Part shown: positions 45,501-56,828 of the stretch, piece after piece
Layout: every line of letters starts with the position of its first letter
Position numbering within the stretch: the stretch's first letter is position 1
Assembly (NCBI GenBank): GCA_001600455.1
Contig: BCKC01000001.1
Span: forward strand, 1,886,441-1,950,440
Origin: Endocalyx cinctus
Taxonomy: Eukaryota > Ascomycota > Sordariomycetes > Amphisphaeriales > Apiosporaceae
DNA: 64,000 nt
Direction: 5' to 3'
Translations under genes and position numbers: made by a program
The notes under the pieces: generated by a model
Seen by the model: only the letters and a program-made list of their open reading frames with translations
Database searches by the model: none
What the model was told of the DNA's origin: nothing

Positions 45501-46621
45501 GCTTGAACATCTTGTGAGCCTTCAGGGGAGAGGCATTTTAATATAACGACATCGGCAGGGACACGTTGGCCTTTGCTAAGTTGTAGAACATCCCCGACCT
45601 TCAAGTCTTTGGATTTTTTACTAATCTCTTGAACATAGGAAGAGGGTTGGTTACGCCCCCCGCCTTCAGCTTGCTCTTCCTCCTCCTGAATGTCAGACAA
45701 ACGGTCCCTTACTCCCGGAGTGTATCGCTGCCCTTTTCGCATCGAGTACGATTTGAGATCACGTTTACGGCGATTCGTGGTGTTAAATTGCCCGGGTTCA
45801 CTAAAATGAAGCACCGTGTATTCTTCAGAGTTTGCCTCGTTATCTCGGCGGCGTCTTTCTACATCATCATAAGCCTCCTTACCCATCGTGATAGCTAGAA
45901 CAAATGCCAGAGGAGCTATGTATGTTGAAAGGTAGCCTATCCTCAGGGCGGGGATGGCTTGCGACAATGCTACTAAAAGGAAGTACAAGTTGAAAAAGAA
46001 CGAAAATTCGTTGTAGAGGGTAACGGGAAGGAAGGAAAAAGCTGTGTATTTCGCATTCGAAATGAGGTTGGGTGGATACCGTGTCAGCTGGGACGACCCA
46101 ACGGTAACAGTTCGAGACGTAGATGGATCGTCGTCTTCTTTGTCGAGGGCACCGTCATCGTCCCGCTCGTTTACGTTGGTATTCGATTTGAAGCTAGGGA
46201 GTCGTAAGGATGAGCCCAAGCGGCCGAGGCTCTTGAGCTTACCACCCGCAGAAGATCGTCTTCGACTTTGAGGTAGATGTTCGTTCAGGAGGGGCGCGTC
46301 ATCGGGCGTATGATTATTGGTATCCGAATAAGGATTCTGGCCCTCATCATCTAGAAGACCCATAGCATCTTCGTCTCCATCGTGATGGGCGCCGAGCCCG
46401 TTATAACTGCGAGAACGATGTCCCGACCGTCTAAGACCGCCCATACGAAGATTTCTCAAAGCAATACGTGGAGCGCGTGGTTCGGGACTCAAGTTTCGCC
46501 CTAGGAAGGTCGAAGGACCAGCATGGGAGTGGCCGGCAGGGTCAAGCTCTTGAAGCTCTTGGAGGTCTAGATCGGCATCGGAGTCGGAATCGATTTCGTG
46601 AGAATCTGGTAGAGACGGCAT
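42521..46621 (-). CDS. NEO1: P4-ATPase phospholipid flippase, Neo1 type
   Basis: Exons 46621-43208, 43123-42714 and 42638-42521; 1313 residues. Flips aminophospholipids to the cytosolic leaflet in Golgi/endosome membranes. Seen: a long acidic, Ser-rich head (DSDSDADLDLQELQELDP), the P4 entry NAKYTAFSFLPVTLYNEFSF; an actuator-like LDGETDWKLR; the phosphorylated Asp646 in DKTGTLTQNE; TGDKVETARC; and GDGGNDVSMIQAADVG in the hinge. Six membrane spans follow, with the last exons GFFWRVLAIAAISLIPP and a short tail. Unlike Drs2/Dnf types, the N-terminal membrane entry and the compact linker favour Neo1, which needs no Cdc50 partner. The last intron (75 bp) and acceptor at 42639 fit the frame. Confidence 0.94.
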
Positions 46622-47541
46622 TCCCGTATCGGCGTCATGCCCCTGGAATTTAGAATTTTGTAACTACTAAGTAGCTGCCTGAAATCTTCAGGAGTTCGTC
46701 TCTTGAGTGACGTATTAAACTAGAAGGATCGCATGTGCTCCTTTATCTATTTCAAAGACAGGTTAGATGATGATAAGTATAAGATCAGTATGAACCTGAA
46801 TAGATATGATTGGATTTTAGAAACAAGAAGTGATGAAAAACTAAGTTTATTATGTTTCCCAGGAAAGTATGTATAGGCAAGCACAAATGTTTCTAAAGCT
46901 TTTCAGTATTGTACAGTAACTGATCATTTATTAGTACCAAGGGTCCACGGTATTTACTGCAATCATTAAGACTACTTACGTATATCTTGCCTAGCGTGTT
47001 ATAAGGCTAGTATTCTGTAAAATAAAGGGCCACGTACTACGTACTATGCAACTATGTAGATACCGTACTGGTGTAGCTGAATATGACTAATAAAGCTTAT
47101 CTAATACTATGCGTTTATAAGAGCTTATGCGTATATCAAATCAATATTTGATACACCGTTTTACGTTCTATTGTGAAAGCATGAATTTGAAAGTATCACC
47201 ATCCATTAGGAAACCATTAATTGACCAGACATATAAGATTGAAGCTGTGAATTCATATCAAATTTGAATTGAAATCACGAGAAGCTACTGTGTCAGATCC
47301 AGGGGTATCTACTTGTTGCTATTATGTGGATTCTGGCGCAGGCAAAACCCTAGATGCTATTTAGAGCGAGAATTTTTGACCCTGTCGTAAAGAAAACGGT
47401 GTTTACCCGACTCCTTCTTGTTCTTCCTAATCACGTTGGTATTATCAGCAAAGTCCATTTTCTAATAATTTCCTCGAGCGGGTTCGTATCGATTCGGATT
47501 GGATCGGATTGGGTGGAATGTCGCTTCGCCCGCCCTTCTCT
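46622..47541. other. Intergenic, flippase promoter
   Basis: Upstream of the flippase and downstream of the Hat2-type gene, both on the minus strand. AT-rich; an in-frame stretch just before the flippase ATG with an AG at 46634 might mark a 5' UTR exon, not resolved. Confidence 0.5.
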
Positions 47542-49177
47542 TTACCTGCCAAGTTCATCTAAAGAGAGATCTCCCTCGTCTTTGCCAACTATCGAGTTCG
47601 ATACTTTCCAGATTTGGAGCTTGTTATCTTCCGCAGCACTGGCAACTAGCCAAGGATCGTTCAAGTTCCAGCTGAAATCTGCCAAGTGGTTTGTGTGGCC
47701 ACCGTGCATGAACAATCTTTGAAAATATTAGTCTCCTCTTGTACCGGTGGGAGGGGATCCGTTTTTTGTACTTACAGCTCAGGCGGTCCATCTTCCTGAT
47801 CATCAGGCTGCTGCTCTTCGCCCACCCGACTAAGATCCCAGAATATGATTCTTCGGTCATAACTCGCGCTGCCAAGAATACCGGCTTCATGCGGGTGCCA
47901 AGAGAGCGAAGTCACGGCATCTAAGTGGCCTTCCAGCGTGTGCACCTTCTCTTTTACATTTCGCAAGTCCCAGATGCCGATAGTCTTGTCTGCAGAGGCA
48001 GTAGCGACCAAAACCTCTGTTGAAGGGTTGAAAGCGAGAGCATTAATAGCATCGCTGTGTCCATTCTTAGCAACCAGTGAAGATTGACGGTCAGATTCCT
48101 GTCTGACATCCAGGATTTGTAGAGTTAAGTCGTCTGACACACTGCCGATGAAGTTCTTAGAAATTGGGTGATACTGGACGTCATTTACGATGTTGTTATG
48201 GTGGGTGAATCTACGGAATGGATTCAGGGTTTTGGTACCAGCCTGCAGCGATGTGATATCCCTGTTCGACAGTATTAGAAAATTACCAAGTGCACGTAAC
48301 AGAGACAGTTCTTCGCACTTACCATAAGCAGACGGTCTTATCTTCACTTCCCGATGCCAATGATCCCTCGACATGAGGACTCCAGTTGAGCCCGAAGCCT
48401 TCGTTCTTATGCCCTTCAAGCTTAATCTGGGCGTTAACCTTGCCGTTTGGTTCGAGGCTGTGTTTAGTTCGGTCAAAAATGAGAATTTTCCCATCCACGG
48501 CCAGGGTAGCAATTAGATCGGGGTTCTGAGGACAGTAGCGGGCCTTGTTGACCTCGCCCGGATGGTCGATCTTCTGCACGATGTTCCACTTCATAGCCGC
48601 AGGCTCGCCGGAGCTAGGATGTTTGCCATATCCACCGATCTCGCCTCGCTCTTCGTCATAATCGTTGATATTAGGTTGAGCGAATTTAGGGATCTCGACT
48701 TCGGCAATCTGAACGTAGTTTGGTTTCTCGTCAGAGGTGTGGGTTCCAATCAGAACTCGGTGGACTTTGCAGTTTTTTCCTTCAGGCTCTTTAACGTCGG
48801 GTAGCCACTGCACAGTGAGAGTAGGCCAAGTTAAGGCAGTACTTCAAGCAATTAGACGCGATTTCATCGATGATAGGTCTTCTTCAATATCAGGGATCAC
48901 TCACCTCAAGATCATGTCATAGAGGAAAGGTGAATTCTTTTTCCATGTTTTGTACTCTACCTAGATATTAGTCCTAATTCTTCGACTAGTGAGTGATTGA
49001 TGATAATGCATTTTTGTCTACCTTCATTGATGAGTCTCTGCTCTTCGTCTTCTTCGTATTCCTGAGCCGTCATGTCTACTACAGAATTATTAGCATAAGG
49101 TACCAAAGACCCCCAGAAAAAAAAACTGGACGAGTTTACTTACCATCGACATCTTCAGCAACCTGAGCAGGTGCCAT
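47542..49177 (-). CDS. HAT2: RbAp48/p55-type WD40 histone chaperone (Hat2)
   Basis: Seven exons: 49177-49144, 49075-49022, 48956-48905, 48841-48323, 48261-47776, and 47716-47542, giving six listed blocks with five introns; 439 residues. Binds histone H4 for the type B acetyltransferase and is shared with CAF-1 and other chromatin complexes. Seen: an N-terminal helix EYKTWKKNSPFLYDMILS, TALTWPTLTVQWLPD, then a seven-bladed WD40 propeller with units such as LEGHKNEGFGLNWSP, NGHSDAINALAFNP and LEGHLDAVTSLSWHPHEAG, and the negatively charged loop PDDQEDGPPEL typical of the family. Small first exons (34, 54, 52 bp) are easily missed. The close paralogue Msi1 is an alternative assignment. Divergent from XRN1 with a 1.2 kb gap. 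Confidence 0.94.
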
Positions 49178-50364
49178 ATTTGGAGATGAACTAATTGTTT
49201 AGCGACTTGATAAAAATACCAAATCGATTTTTAAGACGTATCTTTCTGAGTGGGTGATAGTACTAGAAGAATATGAGAGGGTGAGGGTGTAACAGTGTTG
49301 GATGTGGTCAAAGATTGGCTAGGCTGGGAGTGGGAAAAACGAAGTATCTTGACGCGGTCGCGCGTTAAGTGCTAAATTGATAATGCGCAAAATTGGAAGC
49401 TACCATACCTGTACACACCACCAAGAAGGTAGGGACGTGTATAAAAATACTTAGTACATATTAGACTAGTACCTAAGTACAGGTAGGTACCTACCTAGGT
49501 AGTATAGGCCTATAGGTACCTACCTACTAAAAGGTAGTGGTATGGTAACCTATACATGACACCAAGCTGCAAGGGTATAAAACAACGCGTGGAGCTACAC
49601 TAGGTATTTAATGAGTATATCTCTCTAAACACTATATATTCCACTAGATATATGTACCTAGGGATAAAGGATGCCGTGCACTCTGCCACTGTCCAGTAAG
49701 TATATGCGTATATCCCAATCTTATGATTGTATCTATCATGAATAATTAAATTTGTGGCGCAATATTACCTGTGGTACTGAATTGCTTTGTTTCTGTACAT
49801 CATCGAGGTGGGGGATTTGAGAGGTCTTACAGTTGTTGCATCTAGCTACAAAATAATAGCCTGTATGTAACTACCCGTACTTATGTACTAAGTACCCATT
49901 ACTTTAGTACCCTGCAGTTTACATAGTAGGTCATCTTTGGTGCACACCTACCTACCAGCCAGGCCAACCTACATATAGTATTCGCTTGATGAATCCTCAC
50001 AGAGAGAGCTTTGAATGACAAGAATTTCGCGATCAGTTTCCCTTTTCCTCCTACACACTTCAAGCTATAAAGCTTGCCCCAGATGTATTTTTTATCTGGC
50101 TTTCTAGTGTGTTCTTACTTTTTTGCTTATTCAATTTGATATATTCTCATTTTCGCCCTTTCTTCCCTTCTCTTTTTTCTAGATTTGGGTCATCTTTCGT
50201 CTCCTTTATTACCATAGTCATTCTTTAGTCTCAAGGTTCACGATTCTAGACTTTCTCAACGCATATCTAAGATACTATAGACTCTGTGTCAGCATTAGCA
50301 TCTTAGGTAATTGTCATTTGATTCGATAGACTCATAGTGTCGTTGCTTGAAGTGACTAGCCATC
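49178..50364. other. Divergent promoter between HAT2 and XRN1
   Basis: No coding frame. Contains a dense cluster of palindromic TAGGTACCTA-type motifs (49470-49550) and further copies at 49880-49975. The XRN1-proximal 330 bases are pyrimidine-rich. Confidence 0.6.
49470..49550. repeat. Cluster of TAGGTACCTA-like palindromes
   Basis: In about 80 bases: aggtaggtacctacctaggt, then ataggcctataggtacctac and taaaaggtag. Several overlapping inverted repeats around ggtacc, cctagg and aggcct. The same words recur at 9410, 25346, 34715, 60040 and 60390. No function known to me. Confidence 0.6.
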
Positions 50365-53300
50365 ATGGGGTTCGTCTTACATATTTCGATCTATATCTTC
50401 TACTCAAAATATGATCCGTCTCAATTTGCTAACTTGCGCATAGTGTCCCTAAGTTTTTCAGATGGCTCTCAGAGCGGTATCCCGCAATATCTCAACTTAT
50501 TGCCGAGAATCGGATCCCCGAATTCGACAACCTTTACGTGCGACAAGCCTATATACCTCAACGTTTCTATGTTCATTGCTAACGTGCCTAGTTGGACATG
50601 AATGGAATCATCCATAACTGTACCCATAAAGATACACACGATACTTCGTTTCGACTCAGCGAGGATGAAATGTTTATCAGGATCTTCAATTATATCGAAC
50701 ATCTGTTCGGAAAAATAAAGCCTAAGAAGCTATTCTTCATGGCGATCGATGGCGTTGCCCCGAGAGCGAAAATGAACCAACAGCGAGCTCGACGTTTCCG
50801 AACGGCTCTAGACGCTGAACAGGCGCGAAACAAAGCTATTGCGGAGGGCCAAGAACTTCCCAAGGAAGACCCCTTCGACAGCAATTGCATTACTCCCGGC
50901 ACAAAGTTTATGGCCAAACTTACCCAGCAGCTTAAGTACTTCATCAATAAGAAGGTTTCAGAGGACTCTGATTGGCAAGGCTGCGAAATTGTTCTATCCG
51001 GCCACGAGGTCCCCGGTGAAGGAGAGCACAAGATTATGGAGTACATCAGAAATGCTAAAGCCCAGCCCGACTACCAACCGAACGTCCGGCACTGCCTCTA
51101 CGGACTAGATGCTGATCTAATCATGCTGGGACTTTTGAGTCACGACCCTCATTTTTGTCTTCTCAGAGAAGAGGTCACATTTGGCCGACCCTCGAAAACA
51201 AAATCGAAGGAGCTAGAGCATCAGAACTTCTACCTGCTACATCTCTGTATTGTGCGGGAGTACCTCGAGTTGGAATTCCAGGAATTAAAGGCGGATGGTG
51301 TTTTAAAGACGCCTTTTGACATGGAAAAGATCATAGACGATTTCATCCTCATGGCATTTTTCGTTGGTAATGATTTTCTTCCCAATTTGCCTTTCTTACA
51401 TATCAACGAAGGAGCGTTGGCAACCATGTTTCGGATCTATAAGCAGGTCTTGCCTCAGTGTGACGGGTACATCAATGAAGAGGGTGTTATCAACTTCTCG
51501 CGTCTTGGCTTGCTTCTTGAGGAGCTGTCAAAAGAAGAGACCCGGCATTTTGAACACGAACATTCCGATTCCAAGTGGCTGAAGAGCAAGCAACTTGCCG
51601 GAGTTACCGGCGAGGAGGAAGTGAAACCGAAAGGTAAAATTGTCATGAGTACTTCGCAAAAAGAAATATGGAAGAAGATTCGCAAATTCGTCAACAAGCG
51701 ACCCTCGGGATCGTTAGATCTTGGCCATTCATTGATTGCCGCAGATCGAAAATTTGTGCAAGATGTCGCAGAGAGTCTTCACATTGAATGGCGAACATTA
51801 GAAGACGATGAAGGTCAGCGAAACCTCGTCTTGGAGTTCCCTACGCGACCAGATCCGACCGAAGATGGGGAAGACGATGAAGAGGAGGAAGGTCATCTAG
51901 CTGTCCTCCGAGTTATGAAGCGATATGATAACGCTCAGGTCGTCGATGTTTCGGCCGAAGAAGCCCAGTCATCTATGCAAATCAAGTATAAGGAGAAATT
52001 TTTGGAGTGGAAGGATCAGTACTATAGCACTAAATTTGAGTGGACTCCCGACAGCAAAGAAGAAGAGCTTCGTAAGCTTTCCGAGAACTATGTGCAGGGC
52101 TTGCAATGGGTTCTTTATTACTATTACCGGGGAGTCGCATCGTGGCCATGGTTTTACGCTTACCACTATTCTCCAATGATTTCTGGTCAGTTTTATATTC
52201 ACGCTCCTGTTTCACCCTAAGTCTAACCGAAAACAACAGATGTCTCCAAGGGATTTGGTGCCGATTTGAACTTCAAACTGGGTCAACCATTCAGACCTTT
52301 CGAACAACTCATGGGCGTTCTTCCTGATCGAAGTAAGAAGATTGTCCCGACCGTCTACCACGAACTGATGACGGATCCCAAGTCGCCCATTATCGATTTC
52401 TACCCAAGGGATTTCGAGCTTGACATGAACGGGAAGAAAATGGAGTGGGAGGCTGTTGTAAAGATTCCGTTCATCGAGGAGGGTCGTCTACTTGGTGCGA
52501 TGGCTACAAAAAATGCGCTCCTTGCACCAGAAGAAAAGGCGCGGAATGGATTTGGCGTATCTTTAAAGTTTACGTACAGTCAAGATGTTGACTTTCTTTA
52601 TCCGTCCTCCATGGTGGGTATATTCCCGGATATACCGCACTGCCATTGCGTCGAAAACATATTCGATTTGCCAACAGCAGAAGGCCTCGAGCTATATGTC
52701 GGTCTTCTCAAGGAAGCTAAGTTGGGCGTAGCCGCATTAGCTGGTTTCCCAAGTCTTTCTACATTGCCATATAATGCAAGTCTGGGATTTCATGGGGTCA
52801 ATGTCTTCCAACAAGAGAGTCGCAACGAGAGCATGGTGGTCACTTTAGCTGATGTAGAGATGCGCAGCAGAGTAGACTCAGCCAAAGTGAAGTTGGGACA
52901 ACGATGCTATGTTGGCTACCCATTTCTGCAAGAAGCAAAGATAGTACGAGTCTCTGATGAGCTCTTTGACTATATGCTCAGTCATGATGGTTCTAGCGAA
53001 GTTGTCCAAGTTCATCACTCGGGTAGAGAGATAGATGACTGGGGCAAGAAGGCATCCCGGATCGAAAACTTTTATAGTAAGCGCTTAGGTATTATCATTG
53101 GCTCTGTCGAGTCCATTGTCCACGTCGAAATGCTCAAAGGACTACGGAAGATGGACGATGGAGCGACTGTCAAGGAATATGGTCTCATCCCAGGTATGGA
53201 AATTGACTATGCGGCGCAGATCATAGTGGACGAGGTCATTAGCGAAGATGAGAGGTTCATTGAGAGAGAGGCACTTCCGCTCGAAGTGGAATTTCCCGTC

Positions 53301-54800
53301 GGTTCTCACGCCTTTTTCCTTGGCGAGTATGCCTACGGGAGACCGCTCGAGGTTCTCGAGCACATTGACAACCGTACGAATATTTTAGTATCCACCAGCC
53401 GAGAGCACGAATTTGCCCGATCAATAATCCAGCGTGCTGAGCGACAGAGCCGCTATAAACCGTCTTTTGCTGTTGCCAAAGATCTTGGTCTTCACCCTCT
53501 TGTTCTCAGCAAGATCACTTCGTCCTTTCATGTTCACACGATTGGTGGGTCCATGAAGGTCAACCTAGGACTAAATCTGAAATTCGAAGGTAAAAAACAG
53601 AAGGTGCTCGGATACTCCCGAAAGTCGAATTCGGGATGGGAGTTCTCTCCGGCGGCCATCTCCTTACTTGTGCAATATATGACTCAATTCCCCGACTTTT
53701 TTGCTGGTATCATGCAAAATCCCACCGGTAATGAATTGAACGAGACTCAGCTGTGGGCTGACAGCGATGTTGCAAGCGCCAGGATTAAGGCGATTGGCGC
53801 GTGGTTAAAGACTATAGAAACGAGTAAATTCGAGCGCGTGCCACTGGATGCTGAACAGCTTGACTCAGATGTTGTTATGGAACTACAAAATGCAGTAGAT
53901 GGTCTCAAAGAGGTCTTCTCGAAAACACAACGTACCAGGTTGAACAAGGTCCCGCGATCTGCTTTACTGCACCCAAAAGATGCCGAACAACGCCTAGGCA
54001 ACCAACGTTTCAGCTTGGGTGACCGCGTCGTTTACGTATCAGCTGCCGGCAAAGTCCCAATTGGATCCAAGGGGACTGTTGTAGGTATCAGTACAGTTGG
54101 AAACCATCCTATGTTGGATGTGCTATGTGATAACACATTCATGAACGGAACGACACTAGGAGGTCGTTGCGAGCCCTTCCGGGGACAGACAGTTGCTGCA
54201 AATTCGGTATTGAACATTTCAACTAAGCAGCTTATTACCGACTCGAAGTCGAGCCTTGGAAGGCAGACTGTTCAACCACCTTTGCCCATACATGGATTTT
54301 CTGCGCATAACGGTAATAGGGGAGAGTTACATGACGCGCCCACGCCTGCCCCTCTCCGAGGAGGCTGGCGTGGTGCTGTCAATGGCAACAGAGGAGGACG
54401 GACTTCCCATGCGACGAACGGTGCCCCACAGTTGCAGCATAGTAGTTTAGTTTACCGACCCAAGTCGCATGAGCAGAGCAATGTGGCAGACCATAATAAT
54501 GGTACACCCCGCGGCCGCGGGGCAGGTTATAGGGCTGATCGCGGAGGACGGGGTCATCGGGGAGGTCGAGGAGGCCAGGGCGCTTCACGAGGTGGACAAT
54601 CTCATACTGCACCTAATCTTTATAACGCCACAGCGTTTGAACCCACCGCAAATGGACCAGGTCTTTATGTCGATGGGTTATCAGAGGCAACTGCGCTACC
54701 GCCTCCTGCCGCATTAGAAGGTCGCGGTGGTGGTCGAGGCCGAGGAAGAGGGCGTGGTAGATCACGTGGGCGAGGCCCTCGCGGTGCACCGGCTGCTTAG
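50365..54800 (+). CDS. XRN1: 5'-3' exoribonuclease 1
   Basis: Exons 50365-50369, 50444-50537, 50592-52185 and 52240-54800; 1417 residues. Degrades decapped mRNA from the 5' end in the cytoplasm. Seen: the start MGVPKFFRWLSERYPAISQ, where Met-Gly is on a 5-base first exon; NLYLDMNGIIHN with the first metal-binding Asp; EVPGEGEHKIMEYIR; CLYGLDADLIMLGL; and NDFLPNLPFLHINEG, all part of the acidic catalytic pocket. The D1-D4 region that separates Xrn1 from the shorter Rat1 is present. A long Arg/Gly-rich end (GRGGGRGRGRGRGRSRGRG) binds RNA. All splice frames fit. The 54 bp introns are near the minimum for this genome. Confidence 0.96.
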
Positions 54801-56828
54801 GATGCAAGCTTTGATGGTGGCGCGTCGGCCAGGGGTCTTGAAAAAGGGGATTTTTAAAATCTTGATCTCCATATAGGTCGCTACTTAGTGATGATGTCGA
54901 GCGCGTGTACATTGAAGGTATATCATGACAGAAAAGGTAGCCACAGTCAATACTATATATATGAGACCCCTCAAACATGGTTTTTAAACTGTAAATGAAA
55001 AATGCTACGTCGTTGATGTCGTTGGTGTTTGTGACTCCTAGGATTAGTGTGATGATAATGATAAGACACTGTAACTCGCCTATTCCAATTTTAAGAATAA
55101 AAGCTTTATTTAAACTCAGATCTGATATTTCAATACCTTTCAGTATGGAAGACAGAAGAAATAAAAAGTAAATACTAAAAACACTATCTGTATATAGGAT
55201 CGATCCACCACTCCCAACCCAAAACCCAATCCTTCCGTCCGTCCGCCAAATGCTAGAAGAGAGTAGATAAAAAAGAAGAGGAGGGGGTGAAGAACATAGA
55301 GATATGAGAAAAGGAAAATAATAAAGATAAAGAAAGAGATGGAGGGAGAAAGGTGAGATATACAAGTACTCAATAAGTTACGAGTACAAAAATCCTTCCC
55401 CCTCCCCCCTTTTCCCACCCCGACTTCAAAATAACGATAATAATAATAATTTACTATCCCTTGTTTTTCTCACCAATAGAGCTACAATAGCTAACTACGC
55501 TCGTAGCTTGGCCTCTGCCATTCTTTTCACCAGGTATTTTTTCCATCTTTCCGCCTCCAAGGGTAGTTAAAATAATCTCCTGATTTCAAAAATTGCATTT
55601 ATTACTGGCATAAACAAGAGAGATGCAGAATAATAGCACACGATTTCCTTCCCTTTCTTTTTCGGTGAGGCCCAATATGTTATAACATACATATTTGTTC
55701 GTCCATGCTATTACTAAATATAGATATATATATATATATAAACTTACTGACTTGGAAAAAAAACCCCGGTTGATTTTTGTGAGAGGGAAGATTCTGTTTG
55801 ATGAGGTGAAGAGAAAAAGGAACATATGAAAATATGATATGATGAATTATCGAAGTTATGGTTTAAAGAGCTATTAATCGAACAATAAGACAGACGGAGA
55901 GAGAGAGAGAGAGGTATGAATAGATAGATGATGTATTTCTTTCCCTTAAAGGAATATTAATAGTAGATGTTGATAAGGAGATTATAGGAAACGCCCATAT
56001 GTGCTCGAGATATATAAGTGTGTATATATATACACACAGACACTCATAGCTTAATGGACAGGGTAAGTGAAGGAGCAAGAGAAAAGGGGATTAAAAAGTA
56101 CAAGAATTTGTCTTTGTTTTTGTTTTTCTGATTGGCAGAGAAATTATAGAAAATGGTAAAAAAAAGGCAGTAAGTAATCAGCGACATCGAAGAATATTTG
56201 AAGGCCCAAGGCGATAGTCTTTACACTCCTTGCGCTATGCACACACACACACACCGACTTTGCAAAGTTCCCTCCTTGACTCCCAATTTGTCTTCCTACA
56301 TATCGTCTCTTTTTTTCCCCTTCTGTCCATGTACAAAGTTTTTGCCGACGTTCGAGACCGTTCCGATGTATACCGGGCTTTGAAACTGGCCCCCATATCC
56401 CATTGGACAAGGTGCTTTATAAATCTCCAGCCTTGGATATGTCGGCCCCCAAGATATCCATCTCTGAAACGAAAAAAAATGAAAATGATTTTTTCTTTTA
56501 CCGTCCTGTTTTGTTGTATATGAGAATTCCAGCTCTCTCTCAAAAATAAAAAACAACGCACATAAATCTGTGCGAATAAAATTTTCTGGTATCACACCAA
56601 ACACCCCGCCGAACCATGTTCATAGCCTCGACTCCCCCTCCCAGTTGCCCGGATCTTCCAAAGCCTGCCGTACCCCCGAAAGTGCTTTTCAAGTCCAGAA
56701 GTGCTGCCAAGCTCCAAGACCGCCGCAGAATAGTCTATCGCCCGTTCGCCGTACCAAATACGTCCAGATACTAGTACCAATATCAAACAGATACTGAAGA
56801 ATCAAATGGAAATCAAGGGACAATTGCA
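54801..56828. other. Convergent intergenic, no gene supported
   Basis: 3' regions of XRN1 and the Nrp1-like gene. A 250-codon minus-strand frame (54613-55365) overlaps the XRN1 end and is low-complexity there. Also (AG), (TA) and (CA) microsatellites at 55896-55912, 55725-55741 and 56240-56253. No RNA gene recognised. Confidence 0.6.

Noticed and set aside
54613..55365. 250-codon minus-strand frame overlapping the XRN1 3' end
   Set aside because: It is antisense to the Arg/Gly-rich XRN1 tail and then runs through AT-rich spacer; its composition (Phe/Ser/Leu/Ile) is that of translated non-coding sequence and it has no domain.
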